A stretch of 64,000 nucleotides of DNA from Biomphalaria glabrata. Its lineage: Eukaryota; Mollusca; Gastropoda; Planorbidae. The notes beneath the pieces were generated by a model, which saw only the letters and a program-made list of their open reading frames with translations, did no database searches and was not told the DNA's origin. How positions within the stretch are numbered: the first letter of the stretch is position 1; the number at the start of each line of letters is the position of its first letter. The stretch is taken from the NCBI RefSeq assembly GCF_947242115.1, contig NC_074715.1:45049086-45113085 (forward strand). Direction: 5' to 3'. Below are positions 23,541-34,227 of this stretch, piece after piece. The position numbers and the translations under genes were made by a program.

Positions 23541-24044
23541 AAAAAAAGCATCCTAGATTAAAGGTCTAAATAAATTATTTAATGACAAGCAATACAAATG
23601 TTTTACAACTATATCATTCACTATATCATTAAAAACAAATTATAATCTATTCCTTTTTTCATGTCACTAAACAAGTGATTTTATCCAATATTATGCACAT
23701 ATTTCTAGAAGTCAAGATGTGATTTCTAAATAGGAAAGTTGATCTAATACACTAGATTTACAAGTATAGCCCCTTCTAGAGCTATATCTTAAAATGATCT
23801 TGAATATTCTTGAATCTGGTCCATCTAACATGTCATTACACTCAACAGTCACATTGATGAATGTGGGTCATTGAGTTTGATTGAAGTTATTGAACATGTA
23901 AATGAAAAAAAAACTAAAAGCAAGAATCACAATTAAGTTTTTACTTATATCTACTAGATTATAGACCCTGTAACTGTATAATTTGACTATTATTTTAACA
24001 TTTAGATCTAGATTCTAGATCTATAAAATATCTCAAACATCTTT
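23541..24044. other. intron upstream of the glycosyltransferase coding exon
   Basis: A clear minus-strand acceptor TTTTTTTTTCCTTCTAG ends at 23531, so this stretch is most likely intron. It is AT-rich with no coding frame. The upstream non-coding exon was not located; a GTAAGT donor at 25473-25468 on the minus strand is one weak candidate. Confidence 0.5.
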
Positions 24045-24270
24045 AACTTGCATTAGAGAATTGAATGGGCTGCCTGAATCGGCCATGAAAACCAACAATT
24101 TGGCAGAATTATGGTCATAGATTAGATCTAGATTTCACTATATATATATATATTGACACATAGAAGATCTATATATAAAGTCTATATACATGAAATGCAC
24201 AGGACGTAATTATCTTCTTTTTTGAAGTAACAGTAATCTGTAAAATAGATCTATATATATGACTCTGAGT
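24045..24270 (+). mobile_element. LINE group C 3' tail, degenerate copy
   Basis: GAATGGGCTGCCTGAATCGG, CCATGAAAACCAACAATTTG and GGACGTAATTATCTTC, then TTTTTTGAAGTAACAGTAATCTG, match the 3' end of the 33.0-kb copy (GGAATGGGTTGCCTGAGC, GGACGTAATCATCTTT, TTGAAGTAACATCAG). An AT and AGATCT insertion splits it. Confidence 0.7.
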
Positions 24271-24589
24271 GTTTCTCCAGTACTGGTGACAAATAGGTAT
24301 TGGTTCACTAAAAAGTCTACTATAATCATCAATGGTGTCCCAGTGATGCACCTGAAATGCAAAAGTGTGTACCCTCTTTTGCCAGCACTGCTGAGGAAAT
24401 GTACTACTCCAATTCATTTTCTATTGATAAATTTTAAAAGTACAATGGCTGAAGAAGTGAATACACTTAAAATTAAAATGTTAAAATGAAACCAAAAACT
24501 TCCACTTTAATTTTTGGCTCAATGTGACACTTTTTGATACCAGTACTGGAGAAAAACTCGTATATAAAAAGAAAAATAAGATTTTTAAG

Positions 24590-25860
24590 ATATTATATAT
24601 AGACTCTAGATCTATCTATCTATCTCTATACTAGTACTACTAGTTACCTAGTACTAGTCTTCAGAACTAAAGTGAATCCAGTATAGAGACTAGTACTACT
24701 AGTGAATCCAGTATAGCTCAGTATAGTCTATGTCTATATTTATATCTAGAAATCTAGATTGTCTAGAACTGGAGAGAGGAGTCTATAGTGTCTATCATCT
24801 ATACTATATTTAACTATAGATTATAGATCTATCTATATTCTATATATATATACTACTATAGTTATAGAGTATATTACATAGTCTATATCTATAATAATTT
24901 ATTGTCAAGCTAATTTTGTTTGTTTCAATGCTTATTTATAACTATTAATAAACTATATTTATATAGATCTAGACTCTAGATCTAGAGATTAGAGTTCTAA
25001 AGATCTATCTATCTATCTGTATTATTATTATGAATAGGATTATAAATAAATACTAATGACTAATGAGTAAATAATCATTGTCATTATAATTATATATTAT
25101 TATTATTATAGATCTAATTAAATCTATAATAAAATAATGTCATAATGATAATGTTGTCTAAGTTTAGATCTAAACTCTAGAGATTTAGAATTTAGCTAGA
25201 TCTAATTAATCTAGATTTAGAATTTAGAGTTTAGAGTCTAGATTCTAAGTTAAGTCTAAGGCGACTAAGGTCACTATTGACTAAATTAGTAAATATCTAG
25301 ACTAGATCTAGATATCTAGTCTAGTAGATACTAAGATTATAAGATACTTTTATAGTCGTATAGACTTAAATGACTACATACTAATTATCCCTCCTACCTA
25401 ATACAATTATTTTATTATTACAATACTTGAATCTTGAATATTCAATAATTATAGATCTAATATTGATACTTACAATGTAATGTTACATTATTATCATGAT
25501 TATTTTAAATTATTATCCATAGAATGATAAAGAATGAAAGGCGGCATAGGCAGCTTATTAAATTTTAATTAATAATTATAATCAGCATTCTTGATTACAC
25601 AAAGGATAAGGTTACAAAAAAAATGCATGTCATTACATAACATGTCATTGTGACTATCAAAAAATCATTGTTACACGCTACACTGTAGCACTACACTGCA
25701 GTCTACTAGAGGGCATAACAAGCACGACATGGCTTTTACAACACATCGCCGATGTAAAGGAAGTCTCTTTTTTTGGGGACTCGAGAAGGGGTTCACAGGA
25801 AGTAGATCTAGTCTAGATCGGATAGATCTGGCCTAGTCTCGTAGAATGATATCATAAACC
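24590..25860. repeat. TAGATCTA-rich low-complexity tract upstream of the glycosyltransferase
   Basis: Long run of TAGATCTA, CTAGTACTAG and TAATTATTATTA words, including two direct copies of GTGAATCCAGTATAG at about 24672 and 24703. It resembles the tracts at 10.6 and 31.2 kb. No coding frame. Confidence 0.7.
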
Positions 25861-27044
25861 ACTGTCTTGCCACAAAAGCTAGCAATATTCTAGTTCTAAA
25901 TTTTTTGCCTGAATTTGAATCTTGATCAAGAAATATGGATGGAAGAGTCTAAGAAAGATAGATATAGATCCAAGTCTATTTATATATTATCGAACGATTA
26001 AATGTAATAATAATTTATTAATTAGATTGGCACAGTTTCGGGGCAAGACCTAAATTAGACATGGGCGAGCTATCTAGATTCTATATAATTATAAAATAAA
26101 TAACACTTGAAAGTGTAATAAAACACCATTGAGGAAAAATAATAACAAAAGAAACAGACATTTCCTGCTTTTAGAATTACTGCATTCCTTTATAACCGAA
26201 TGAAGATATAGCGTACTACTCTAATAGATTAGCCGGTAAATTCGAACGTTTGTAAATCAGACTGAATGTACCTGTATTTCTTAATTATTTTTTAAAAAAC
26301 AAATAGATGTTTTAATTTTGAAAAAAAAAAAGTTCTTTCAGCGGGCTGTGGAGGCTAAATTTAACTTACACGTGCTGTTAACAAAATTTAAACAACAATG
26401 TAGAATATAAATATAAAATGTGGTTCTGTTATTTTCTGTTATGTAGCCTATTGAAATAGATCTATCAGGTTTTATACTTTTCAAATAATTCGTAAAGTTG
26501 TTGGCCCTGCCAGTGACTTTTGTGTATAGGCCTACTAAAACACTAACAATGGATTCAAACACTGTTTCATTATATTTCTTTTCTTATATCATAATAATAT
26601 AGGCCTATTTATAATAAGTTATTAGTACGTATATAGGCTACTTGAAGAAAGATTAATGTATGAAATTCAAGGGATAATGGAATAATAAAAATGTATATAT
26701 CATATTTAATTTTTTTTATTAACTTAAAGTTTAAAATAAAGGTAAATTATTAATTTAGAATAATGATCCGTTCTCTTCATTAATTTGGCCGCCTGCGTGC
26801 AATGCACACATTGCACAATAGGCAGCGGCGGCTCTGCCGGGTATATTTTTAATCACTTTGAAGAAAAAGCGAAGGAAAATTTGTCTTGTTTTGATTACAA
26901 GGCCCATATTTTTCCAAGTGTGGGACAAATAGGCCAAAATTAGACACAATATATTGACTTAATCTGATCACTTCCCCATAGAGAATGGTGCAATTTTGTG
27001 TCAGATGAGGCACTAAGGCATATCTACGTCAGCCGTCAGGTTCC
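25861..27044. other. gene-free stretch with a lone hAT-like end
   Basis: TTGGCACAGTTTCGGGGCAA then GACCTAAATTAGAC at 26030-26063 parallels CAGTGGCGGTGCAAGACCTAAAT at 655, suggesting two copies of one repeat end. Nothing coding could be supported. Confidence 0.4.
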
Positions 27045-27855
27045 TCTCAGCCGGCATTGTGTTCAATCTTTGGCGCCTACTGTCTCATAACCAAAATAAG
27101 GAAATGGACGTGACAGAGCATCTCTTTCCCTATGATTGCGCCCTACTTGCTGTCTCTGAACATGAGCTCTAGCTCGCGGTCAACTACTATGCGCGCGCTG
27201 AAGCTTCTTTTGGTTTAACAATAAACCTAGGAAAAACAGAAATCCTGTTTCAGAAGTCACCCAATAAAATCAACCCATCCCCAAAGATCACCTTAATTGG
27301 ACAGACCACTTTACATATCTATAAATAGGAAGTATAGTATCAAAATGGCGGCTCGCTTTCAAGGGAAGTTGATAACCGTCTGGCCATGGTCAGTAGTGCT
27401 TTTGGACGCCTTAAGGCGAGAGTTTGGGGGAATAAATCGCTCCGCCTACGTACAAAAATCAATAGGCCTATCTACCAAACGGCGGTTCTCCCAATCCTTC
27501 AATATGGATCTGAGACATGGGTGTTATACAGAAAGCAATTTAACTAAGACTACTTTAGCTCTTGGACACCTTCTTAACGTGAAGGACCATTTTTCATATC
27601 TGGAAGCACATTATCAAATGACGCATATCACTTTTAAGAGAAGTTGATAACCGTCTGTCCATTACCATTAGTGATGAAAGCATCCAAACGAGAGTGTGGC
27701 GGAATAAATCGCTCCGCTTGCTATAAAAAAAAATGTAAGTCTACTAAGCAGCGGTTTTATCAAGCCTGCTATAGAGGTATGGATCTGATAATAGGTACTA
27801 TACAGATAGCGACTAAAACTTCGTTAACGCTTTCACCAAAGATGTCTGCGCTCCA
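27045..27855 (+). mobile_element. LINE group E remnant, left part, split by a hAT insertion
   Basis: Plus-strand frames give DCALLAVSEHE, INLGKTEILFQKSPNKINPS, AFGRLKARVWGNKSLRLRTK, INRPIYQTAVLPILQYGSET and WVLYRKQFN. This is the region after the reverse transcriptase FADD box through the thumb and linker of a LINE type common in invertebrates. A roughly 90-bp segment (GGAAGTTGATAACCGTCTG...AATAAATCGCTCCGC) occurs twice (about 27360 and 27640), an internal duplication. Several frame breaks. Confidence 0.82.
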
Positions 27856-29054
27856 CAGAGGCGGCCTTAGCTGTGCGCGGGGCCCTGGGCGAGTGTCATA
27901 TGCGGGTTCCTATATATATCGTACCGCATCACGCTAACGGGCTCCTGCGCCTCTAAAGCTGTTGGCGAAAATGTTGAATCTTCTTTACTCTCTTAATCAA
28001 ATTGTTTTTATCTCTTGCGTCTGACTTTTTGTTCCTTTTAATTTCAGATCGTCGTTTATTCCAGAAGCTATTTTCTTTGTTGTGATCAGTACATCAGCGA
28101 AATCGGTGTCTGTCCCGGTACTATCTAAAAAGTGCAAGAAGGCCTTTGTATTGCAGAAGATTGCAAAGTTTGCTGACAGTATTCATAACAAATAAAATAA
28201 CATATCATGAGGGCCTATGATTAAATTTAGAATAAACTCGAAGCTTCTTTGTTCATAGTTCGCAAAACCTTTATAGATTCTCTGTATGAAATAAAAAAAA
28301 AAAACTTAACTGCTTGAGAGTTGCATTTAGCCATGTCTACTAAAATACATTTCAGATTATGGCAGCTGGACGAAGTGTAAAATGCTTGATTATTAATACG
28401 AGTAATGTGCGTCTTTAACGTCCTGGTGCTTTCCCTTCATGTTCACACGATTGTCATATCCCATGCTACGACAATCGGCGATGTCCAGACCAATGTTCTC
28501 CAGCATTGCGATAAGAGCCTCTGACAAACCCTTTCCTGTTGCGTTTTCAACATCTAGAAATTCGATAAAGTGTTCTTCACCTTAACATCTCTATCTGATG
28601 CATCCACAAAATGCGATATAAGTGACATATATATATGTTTCTTGATAGATTTTACCTATAATTTTCCTTTTTACTTCTGACGCCATCAGGTCCATGACCT
28701 CATTTTGAATCTTATGTTCAAAGTAATGGCTGTGAGCATCGGCGTTCGTAATGAGTCGAAGATGGTTGGGTCGAATTAGGCCAGCATCTCACCCAAGCCT
28801 AAAATTGACCGTTGTTTGGCGCATAACGTTTAACTGTTCTGCCACGAAATGCTTGTTGTTAAGACTTCACGCCAATGCAGTTTTCTTTTGTAATTAGTTC
28901 TAGCATCATGTTATCCATTGTGCTACCATTGGACATTCTCAGAGCTAAATCCAAAAGCGCTGACACTTAACGTGATTTACAAAATGAAGTTTATTACCAA
29001 GATGCTTCTAGTAGCAGTGGCCTTTGTTTGCTAATTGACCTCCAGTAGCTATCG

Positions 29055-29215
29055 TTAGTGATGGGCAAAAGTTAACTAAAAAGTTAGAAACTTTTAGTTT
29101 AACTAAAATAAAATAATTAAGGCCTTTGTTTAACTAGAAAAAAAATTTAGTTAAAATCGCTGTTTAATTAATTTTTTTTACTTACTAACTAAAAAGTTTA
29201 ATTAAAATTTGTACA
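29055..29215. repeat. AGTTAACTAAAA-rich palindromic patch inside the hAT
   Basis: Words AGTTAACTAAAAAGTT, TTTAGTTTAACTAAAA and ACTAACTAAAAAGTTTAATT repeat in both orientations and could fold into hairpins. It begins AGTGATGGGCAAA, which resembles an inverted-repeat end and may mark a second small element nested in the hAT. Confidence 0.45.
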
Positions 29216-29737
29216 ACTTTTCAACATGTGGCTGGGTTGAAACGCACATCCCTGTTTTCTGGTCATGTGATATCAATAACTGTGAGTATAAAAAAAAATG
29301 ATGCATTTAACAACTTTTTGTTTGTGTGCATTTGAAGAGGATAAAGTAAGATGCTGGTAGAAGCTATGGGAGTCAATATCTGCAATTGAAAGTAGCTGTA
29401 TTATAAAATTTTGTTAAACATTTTTTGCCAAAAGCTTATATACAATATTATGAATGGAGTTGTTCCAAATTTTTGTGTGAGTCGAGTGGTGATGTTTAAT
29501 TTCTGTTTATAGTGGGAATCTGATTAGTGAGTTATGTCAATATTTAGTGGTTTTAATTAATCAATTCATTTGCGTCAAACAATAATTTATTAACTGCAGG
29601 AACATCAAGTAAACCCTTTTTATAGTCTTAAGACTTATTATATTATTGAGATCAAAGTCTAAATCGACAGTTAGGCCTATATTGATCTACAAGCATTTAG
29701 GATAACCAACTCTAGAAAAAAAAATCTTAATCCACAC

Positions 29738-30250
29738 CCTCTCAGACCATAAAGTAAATATTATAGACTGTGTCCAACTGATTTTAACAACCAGGTCAGC
29801 TAGACGTACACATGTAGGCCTACTGTACGTGTGTAGTCGATGATACTACAAGACCACGCTGCGTTTTTTTTTCAAATTGCATATTATAGGCTACAATAGT
29901 GTTTGCTGTCAAGTGGTCAGAAAAGAAAATAGCACAATGGCATGGTTAATCAAGCATGTTCGTAGATATATATCTTTACACTAAAATAGTTAAACACCCT
30001 CCCTGCCCAGAAAGTAAATAGACGGTGTGTCCGACTGATTTTTAACAACCTGGTCAGATAGACGTACACGTGTAGGCCTACATAGTGTACTGAGTGTAAA
30101 GTCCAAAATGACAAGACCATCCAGGTTTTTTTCCCTGGCGCCTTTAACGGTTATGCAATAGTGTTAGTTGTATTTTTAGTGGTCATACAAGAAAATAGCA
30201 CATCGGCATGGTTAGTCAAGCATGTATTTTACACTATAAAATAGTTATAC
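29738..30250. repeat. imperfect tandem duplication, about 255 bp x 2, within the hAT
   Basis: Copy 1 (about 29738-29991) and copy 2 (about 29996-30250) share ACCCTC, CAGAAAGTAAAT-type words, GTGTCC.ACTGATTTT.AACAACC, GGTCAG.TAGACGTACAC.TGTAGGCCTAC, CAAGACCA, GAAAATAGCACA..GGCATGGTTA and TCAAGCATGT in order. The differences indicate an old duplication. Confidence 0.8.
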
Positions 30251-30702
30251 AGGTCAAATGTTTCTTAAAACAAATTACAAGGAAAACACAATACTCTGTC
30301 GTTGGTCTTTGGTATAAGAACAAAGTAGGCCTATTATATAGGAGCTACAGTAGTTCATTTCATTGACATTCGCAGATCCGAGAGTTAAAAAAAAATAATG
30401 ACAAAAATAATAGCGCGTTTTTTATTTGTATAGCCTCTTAGAATCATAAGATGCTGTCTTTACCGAAACTGAACTGTATTTCGAAACCAAAAATATCAAG
30501 CTAAGTGCTTACATAGTAATTGGTAGGCCTATCATATCAAATCATAAAATATGTGGTATCAAATATCCTAGTTTATCAGAACTGATCTTGTTATCGAAGC
30601 TGACGATGACAATGGAATCTCCGATCGCGGGGCCCACCTCAGGCGCGAGACCTGGGGCGGTTGCCCCACTTGCCACCACCTAAGGCCGCTACTGGCGCTC
30701 CA

Positions 30703-30960
30703 TCATGAACACACAATGGCAAGACCGCTCCACAAATATAGCGATGGTCTTGCGAATGTCGGTATGGTCCATATATGGACGGTAGCCTATAGAGAGACTG
30801 CTTATAGTTCGACAGCTACGCTTTCAGGGCCCATATGTATGGGGGACGACCACGTATGCCAAAGGCAATTTTTTTTGTGAGATGAAAGGTCAGAAAGGTG
30901 GTCGCAGTTAGAATGGCTTTTTTTTTTCAGCCAGCATAATTATATTCCTAACCTAAATGT
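30703..30960 (+). mobile_element. LINE group E remnant, right part, after the hAT insertion
   Basis: Resumes immediately after the target duplication. Pieces such as YGGRPRMPKAIFF are the GH..RM...RMPKA.FYGEL block that follows the thumb in this LINE type. Continuity with 27045-27855 is supported by the duplicated 8 bases and the expected domain order. Confidence 0.65.
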
Positions 30961-31189
30961 AACAGTGCTGGCTGTGGGAAAGTCAAGTAACAACGGAAGG
31001 ATATGCACATTTTGCTAGATAAAAGAGCTAAAAAGCAAGGTAACAAAGACAAACTCAGTTTGTGTGGAAACAAACTGAAAATCTGCCCCCATATTATTGC
31101 TTATCAATATTGTGTTTTGAACGGCACCTTCCTTATGACTTATGGGGTCACGTTTTGAATCACAAGTCAAGTCGTGAAGTGTGGAAAAC

Positions 31190-31770
31190 TTAGATCTAGT
31201 CAATCTAGAATAGTAGTCTAGATAGATATTATCAGATAGATTTAGGCTAATTTAGGATTTAGTGATTTAGGTCATTCTAGATTCTAGGTAGATCTAGATC
31301 TAATTTAAATATCTAGCTAGATCAAGAATCTAGTAGGCCTAGATCTATATTTTATATATTATATAGATCTAGGCCTACTTATAGATCTAGAAGCTTATAA
31401 TATTAAACTATACGCCCAATTCGTTCGGCTATTGCCCTATAGCCCTATAGTGCCGCTATAGTCTATAGTGACATTGTCCTATTACCTAATCTAGAGTCTA
31501 TATCTAAATTTTCTAAATCTATACTATAGCACTATAGGGAGTAGATATCTATAGACTTACTAATAAAATTAAAATTGATCTAGATCTATAATTATAATCT
31601 ATAGATCTAATTAATCTAGACTAGGTCTATATATAGTATCTATTATTATCTAGACTCTATTAATAATAATAGATATCTATAATCTATATACTTTATATAG
31701 ATAATAGATATAACTATAGAACTAGTAAATCTATCTATAATAATAGAGCAAAATTATATAGATCTAAATC
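31190..31770. repeat. TAGATCTA-rich low-complexity tract
   Basis: Almost wholly TAGATCTA, CTATAG and TAATAATAGA words with TAGGCCTA palindromes (31338, 31370). It resembles the tracts upstream of tektin-2 and the glycosyltransferase. No coding frame. Confidence 0.7.
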
Positions 31771-31959
31771 TATTACCACTTAAAGGAAAAATGTAAAGGT
31801 TCCATTGACAGTGATGTTTGGGTCTGAGTAGCAGGTTTTATTGGGTGACTTCTGGAACATGAGACTCCTCAGGCAAAGTAGCTATAGGCTATAAACTATA
31901 ATAGTAATAATACATAAAACATTTAACCATAATTTACATTTTAAAAAAAGTAAAGTTCC

Positions 31960-32300
31960 CCTTTCAAACCTTGCGATCTATAGGGCAGATGATGTAAAAA
32001 AAAAAGGTCATCTGTTAACTTTTAGACCTACATTTACAAATAGAAAAACAAACCCCAATGAAATACTCAGAAAGACACAAAAATAGAGGCACATTTCTTA
32101 TTCCATACGTTAGAACAAATTTGCATAAGTGCTCCTTCAGTGCCATTAAAGAATGGAATGGGTTGCCTGAATCAGCCAGGAAAACCAATGACTTAGCAGA
32201 GTTTAAGTAATTGATTAACATGACTAGATTGACACATGAAGTGTGAAGAACGTAATTATTTTCTTTTTTATAGTAACATCTGTAATATATAAGATAAGAT
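31960..32300 (+). mobile_element. LINE group C 3' tail
   Basis: CCAATGAAATACTCAGAAAG, GCACATTTCTTATTCCATAC and GGAATGGGTTGCCTGAATCA, then GACGTAATTATTTTC and AGTAACATCTGTAATATATA then AGATAAGATA. This matches the last 250 bases of the 33.0-kb copy. It encodes RHKNRGTFLIPYVRTNLHKC-like text ending in a stop. The two copies lie about 1.4 kb apart in the same orientation. Confidence 0.8.
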
Positions 32301-32470
32301 ATAAGAAACCAAAAGAGGTGGCAGTGTATGCCAAATCGTTGACCGCAATTTGGAGATCATGTTCTTTGAGAGCTAGCGGGCACAGGGCACAATCACCGGC
32401 ATAGAGAAGCTCTGTTAGACCATTTCCTTTGTTTTTGTATGGGACAGTACACATCAAAAATTGAGCAAGG
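32300..32470 (-). mobile_element. LINE group E reverse transcriptase fragment
   Basis: The minus strand reads NGLTELLYAGDCALCPLALK then EHDLQIAVNDLAYTATSFGF. This corresponds to the FADD-box region (here AGDC) and the following helix in the group E piece at 27.1 kb (DCALLAVSEHE). It abuts the 3' end of the group C tail, suggesting insertion of one next to the other. Confidence 0.7.
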
Positions 32471-32999
32471 TCCTTTCAAGGAGGGAGGAGGAGAGACGTC
32501 CTGAAATAAGGACCCGAAGAATTTCTATTTTAGGGGACAAAACATAAAGTTGTAATTTCATTAAATTTATCAATCCATGTTAGATTATTAACCAAGTAAA
32601 ATGACATTATTACCAATGTTGAACAGATTAAAATATTTAAAAATGCCTTTTCATCTTCTAATAAGGACCTTTAAAACACATACTGTATATTTTCTTGAGT
32701 GGTGTCTGCAACAATATAGCATCAAAACATTTTGAAAAATGCATTTCTTAACATGATTCTTCTTGATTTTGTTATCTTAAATGGTCAAAATTTTCCTGAT
32801 TAGGCCTATTATACATTGTTCTGTAATCAACTTTTGTGTGACAAAAAATAAAATGTCCTCTGCTAGACATTTTGATTAACACAAAGATGATCTTATTACC
32901 ATCATGCCCATTACAGTCATATGTTTCCTAATGATTCGCTATTATATGCAACTAAATTGTTCTCCTGCTGCCTTCTTCTTTATTAGTCTTGCATTATAA

Positions 33000-33895
33000 A
33001 ATGATAATTGTAAGTCATATTTTAATGCATTGATATTTGCAGACGATTGCATAATATATAGAACAATAAAAACAACACAAGATACAGAAATTTTACATAG
33101 AGAATTAAATATTACAGAAATGGGAATCAAATTGGAGCAAATCTTTCCACCCAGAAAAATGTCAGTTATTAAGAGTAACAAAAAAACTAAAACAAATTAA
33201 ATTCCACTTATCTTATTCATGGTAAACCAGTAACACAGACTAAAAACGCAAAATACTTACGTGTAATAATAAATGAAAAACTGCCTTGGAATCCCCATAT
33301 TGATGAAACTATCAAAAAATGAAACAAAGCATTAGGGTTTATTAAAAGAAATTTCTATAAATCAAATAAGAACATAAAACTAAAATGTTATTTAACCTTG
33401 GTTAGGCCAATAATACAATATGCATCCTCTCTTTGGGAACCCTCAACTCAAGAAAACATTAGGAAACTGGAACAGACACAAAATAGAGCAGTAAGATTCA
33501 TAAGAAACAAATATTTATAATTGAATAAAGTAACACCTTTAGTAAAATCACTAAATTTAGGAAGCCTTCAGGATAGAAGACTCAATAGTAAAGTAGCAAT
33601 TATACATAAAACATAGAACCATAATCTCAAATACAGAAACAAAATCTAATAAAATACTCAGAAAGACACAAAGATAAAGGCACATTCCTCGTTCAATATG
33701 CTAGGACAAATTTGTACTAATGCTCCTTCTTCCCTAGTGCTATTAGAGCATGGAATGGGTTGCCTGAGCTAGCCAGGAAAACCAGTGACTTGGCAGAATT
33801 TAGGTCATTGGTTAATATGCATGACTAAATGCATGACGCCTAGGACGTAATCATCTTTTTTTTTTTGAAGTAACATCAGTATTATATAAGATAAG
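33000..33895 (+). mobile_element. LINE group C, longest copy (FADD box to 3' end)
   Basis: Frames give LIFADDCIIYRTIKTTQDTE (catalytic FADD box at about 33034), LQKWESNWSKSFHPEKCQLL, TLVRPIIQYASSLWEPSTQE, KLEQTQNRAVRFIRNKYL, NLGSLQDRRLNSKVAII and SAIRAWNGLPELARKTSDLA. This is the reverse transcriptase thumb and C-terminus of a Jockey/CR1-type LINE, 5'-truncated and frame-broken. Its 3' tail ends ATAAGATAAGACAT and recurs at 12.9, 24.0 and 32.0 kb. Confidence 0.9.
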
Positions 33896-34227
33896 ACATT
33901 ACACTTAGATCTACATAGTTAGTTGTGCATCTATAAAATATTGTAATAAATTTTAGATCTTTATCATTACATCTAGAAATATAACCTACAAAATGGAGTG
34001 TGTATTACTATGTAACACAGCTGGATCATTTCACCTATATGTTCAGATTTTCTAAAATCTATAATAATCAATAAAAATAATGTATATGAAATATTCCATT
34101 CTTTTTACAGGTTTTCTGCGAAGTGATGGTGATTGAATATTAGATTACTTAGATGATTAGGCTTAATTGATAAAGGTGTTATTTATTATATAATCAAGAT
34201 CAGAGGACAAATATCACATTTATCATC

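Larger units (their letters stand above)
27856..30694 (-). mobile_element. hAT DNA transposon with ZMYM1/DUF4371-type transposase remnant, 2839 bp
   Basis: Exact 8-bp target duplications GCGCTCCA lie at 27848-27855 and 30695-30702. The ends CAGAGGCGGCCTTAG (left) and CAGTAGCGGCCTTAG (right, inverted) form terminal inverted repeats followed by G/C-rich stretches. On the minus strand at about 28560-28390 the frame reads VENATGKGLSEALIAMLENI, then GLDIADCRSMGYDN and NMKGKHQDVK, the DUF4371/ZMYM1-like hAT transposase core. Other pieces span about 29.0-28.0 kb with stops and frame shifts. The dimerisation domain was not found, so the element is not self-sufficient. The right 1.7 kb is non-coding and holds an internal 255-bp duplication. 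Confidence 0.9.
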
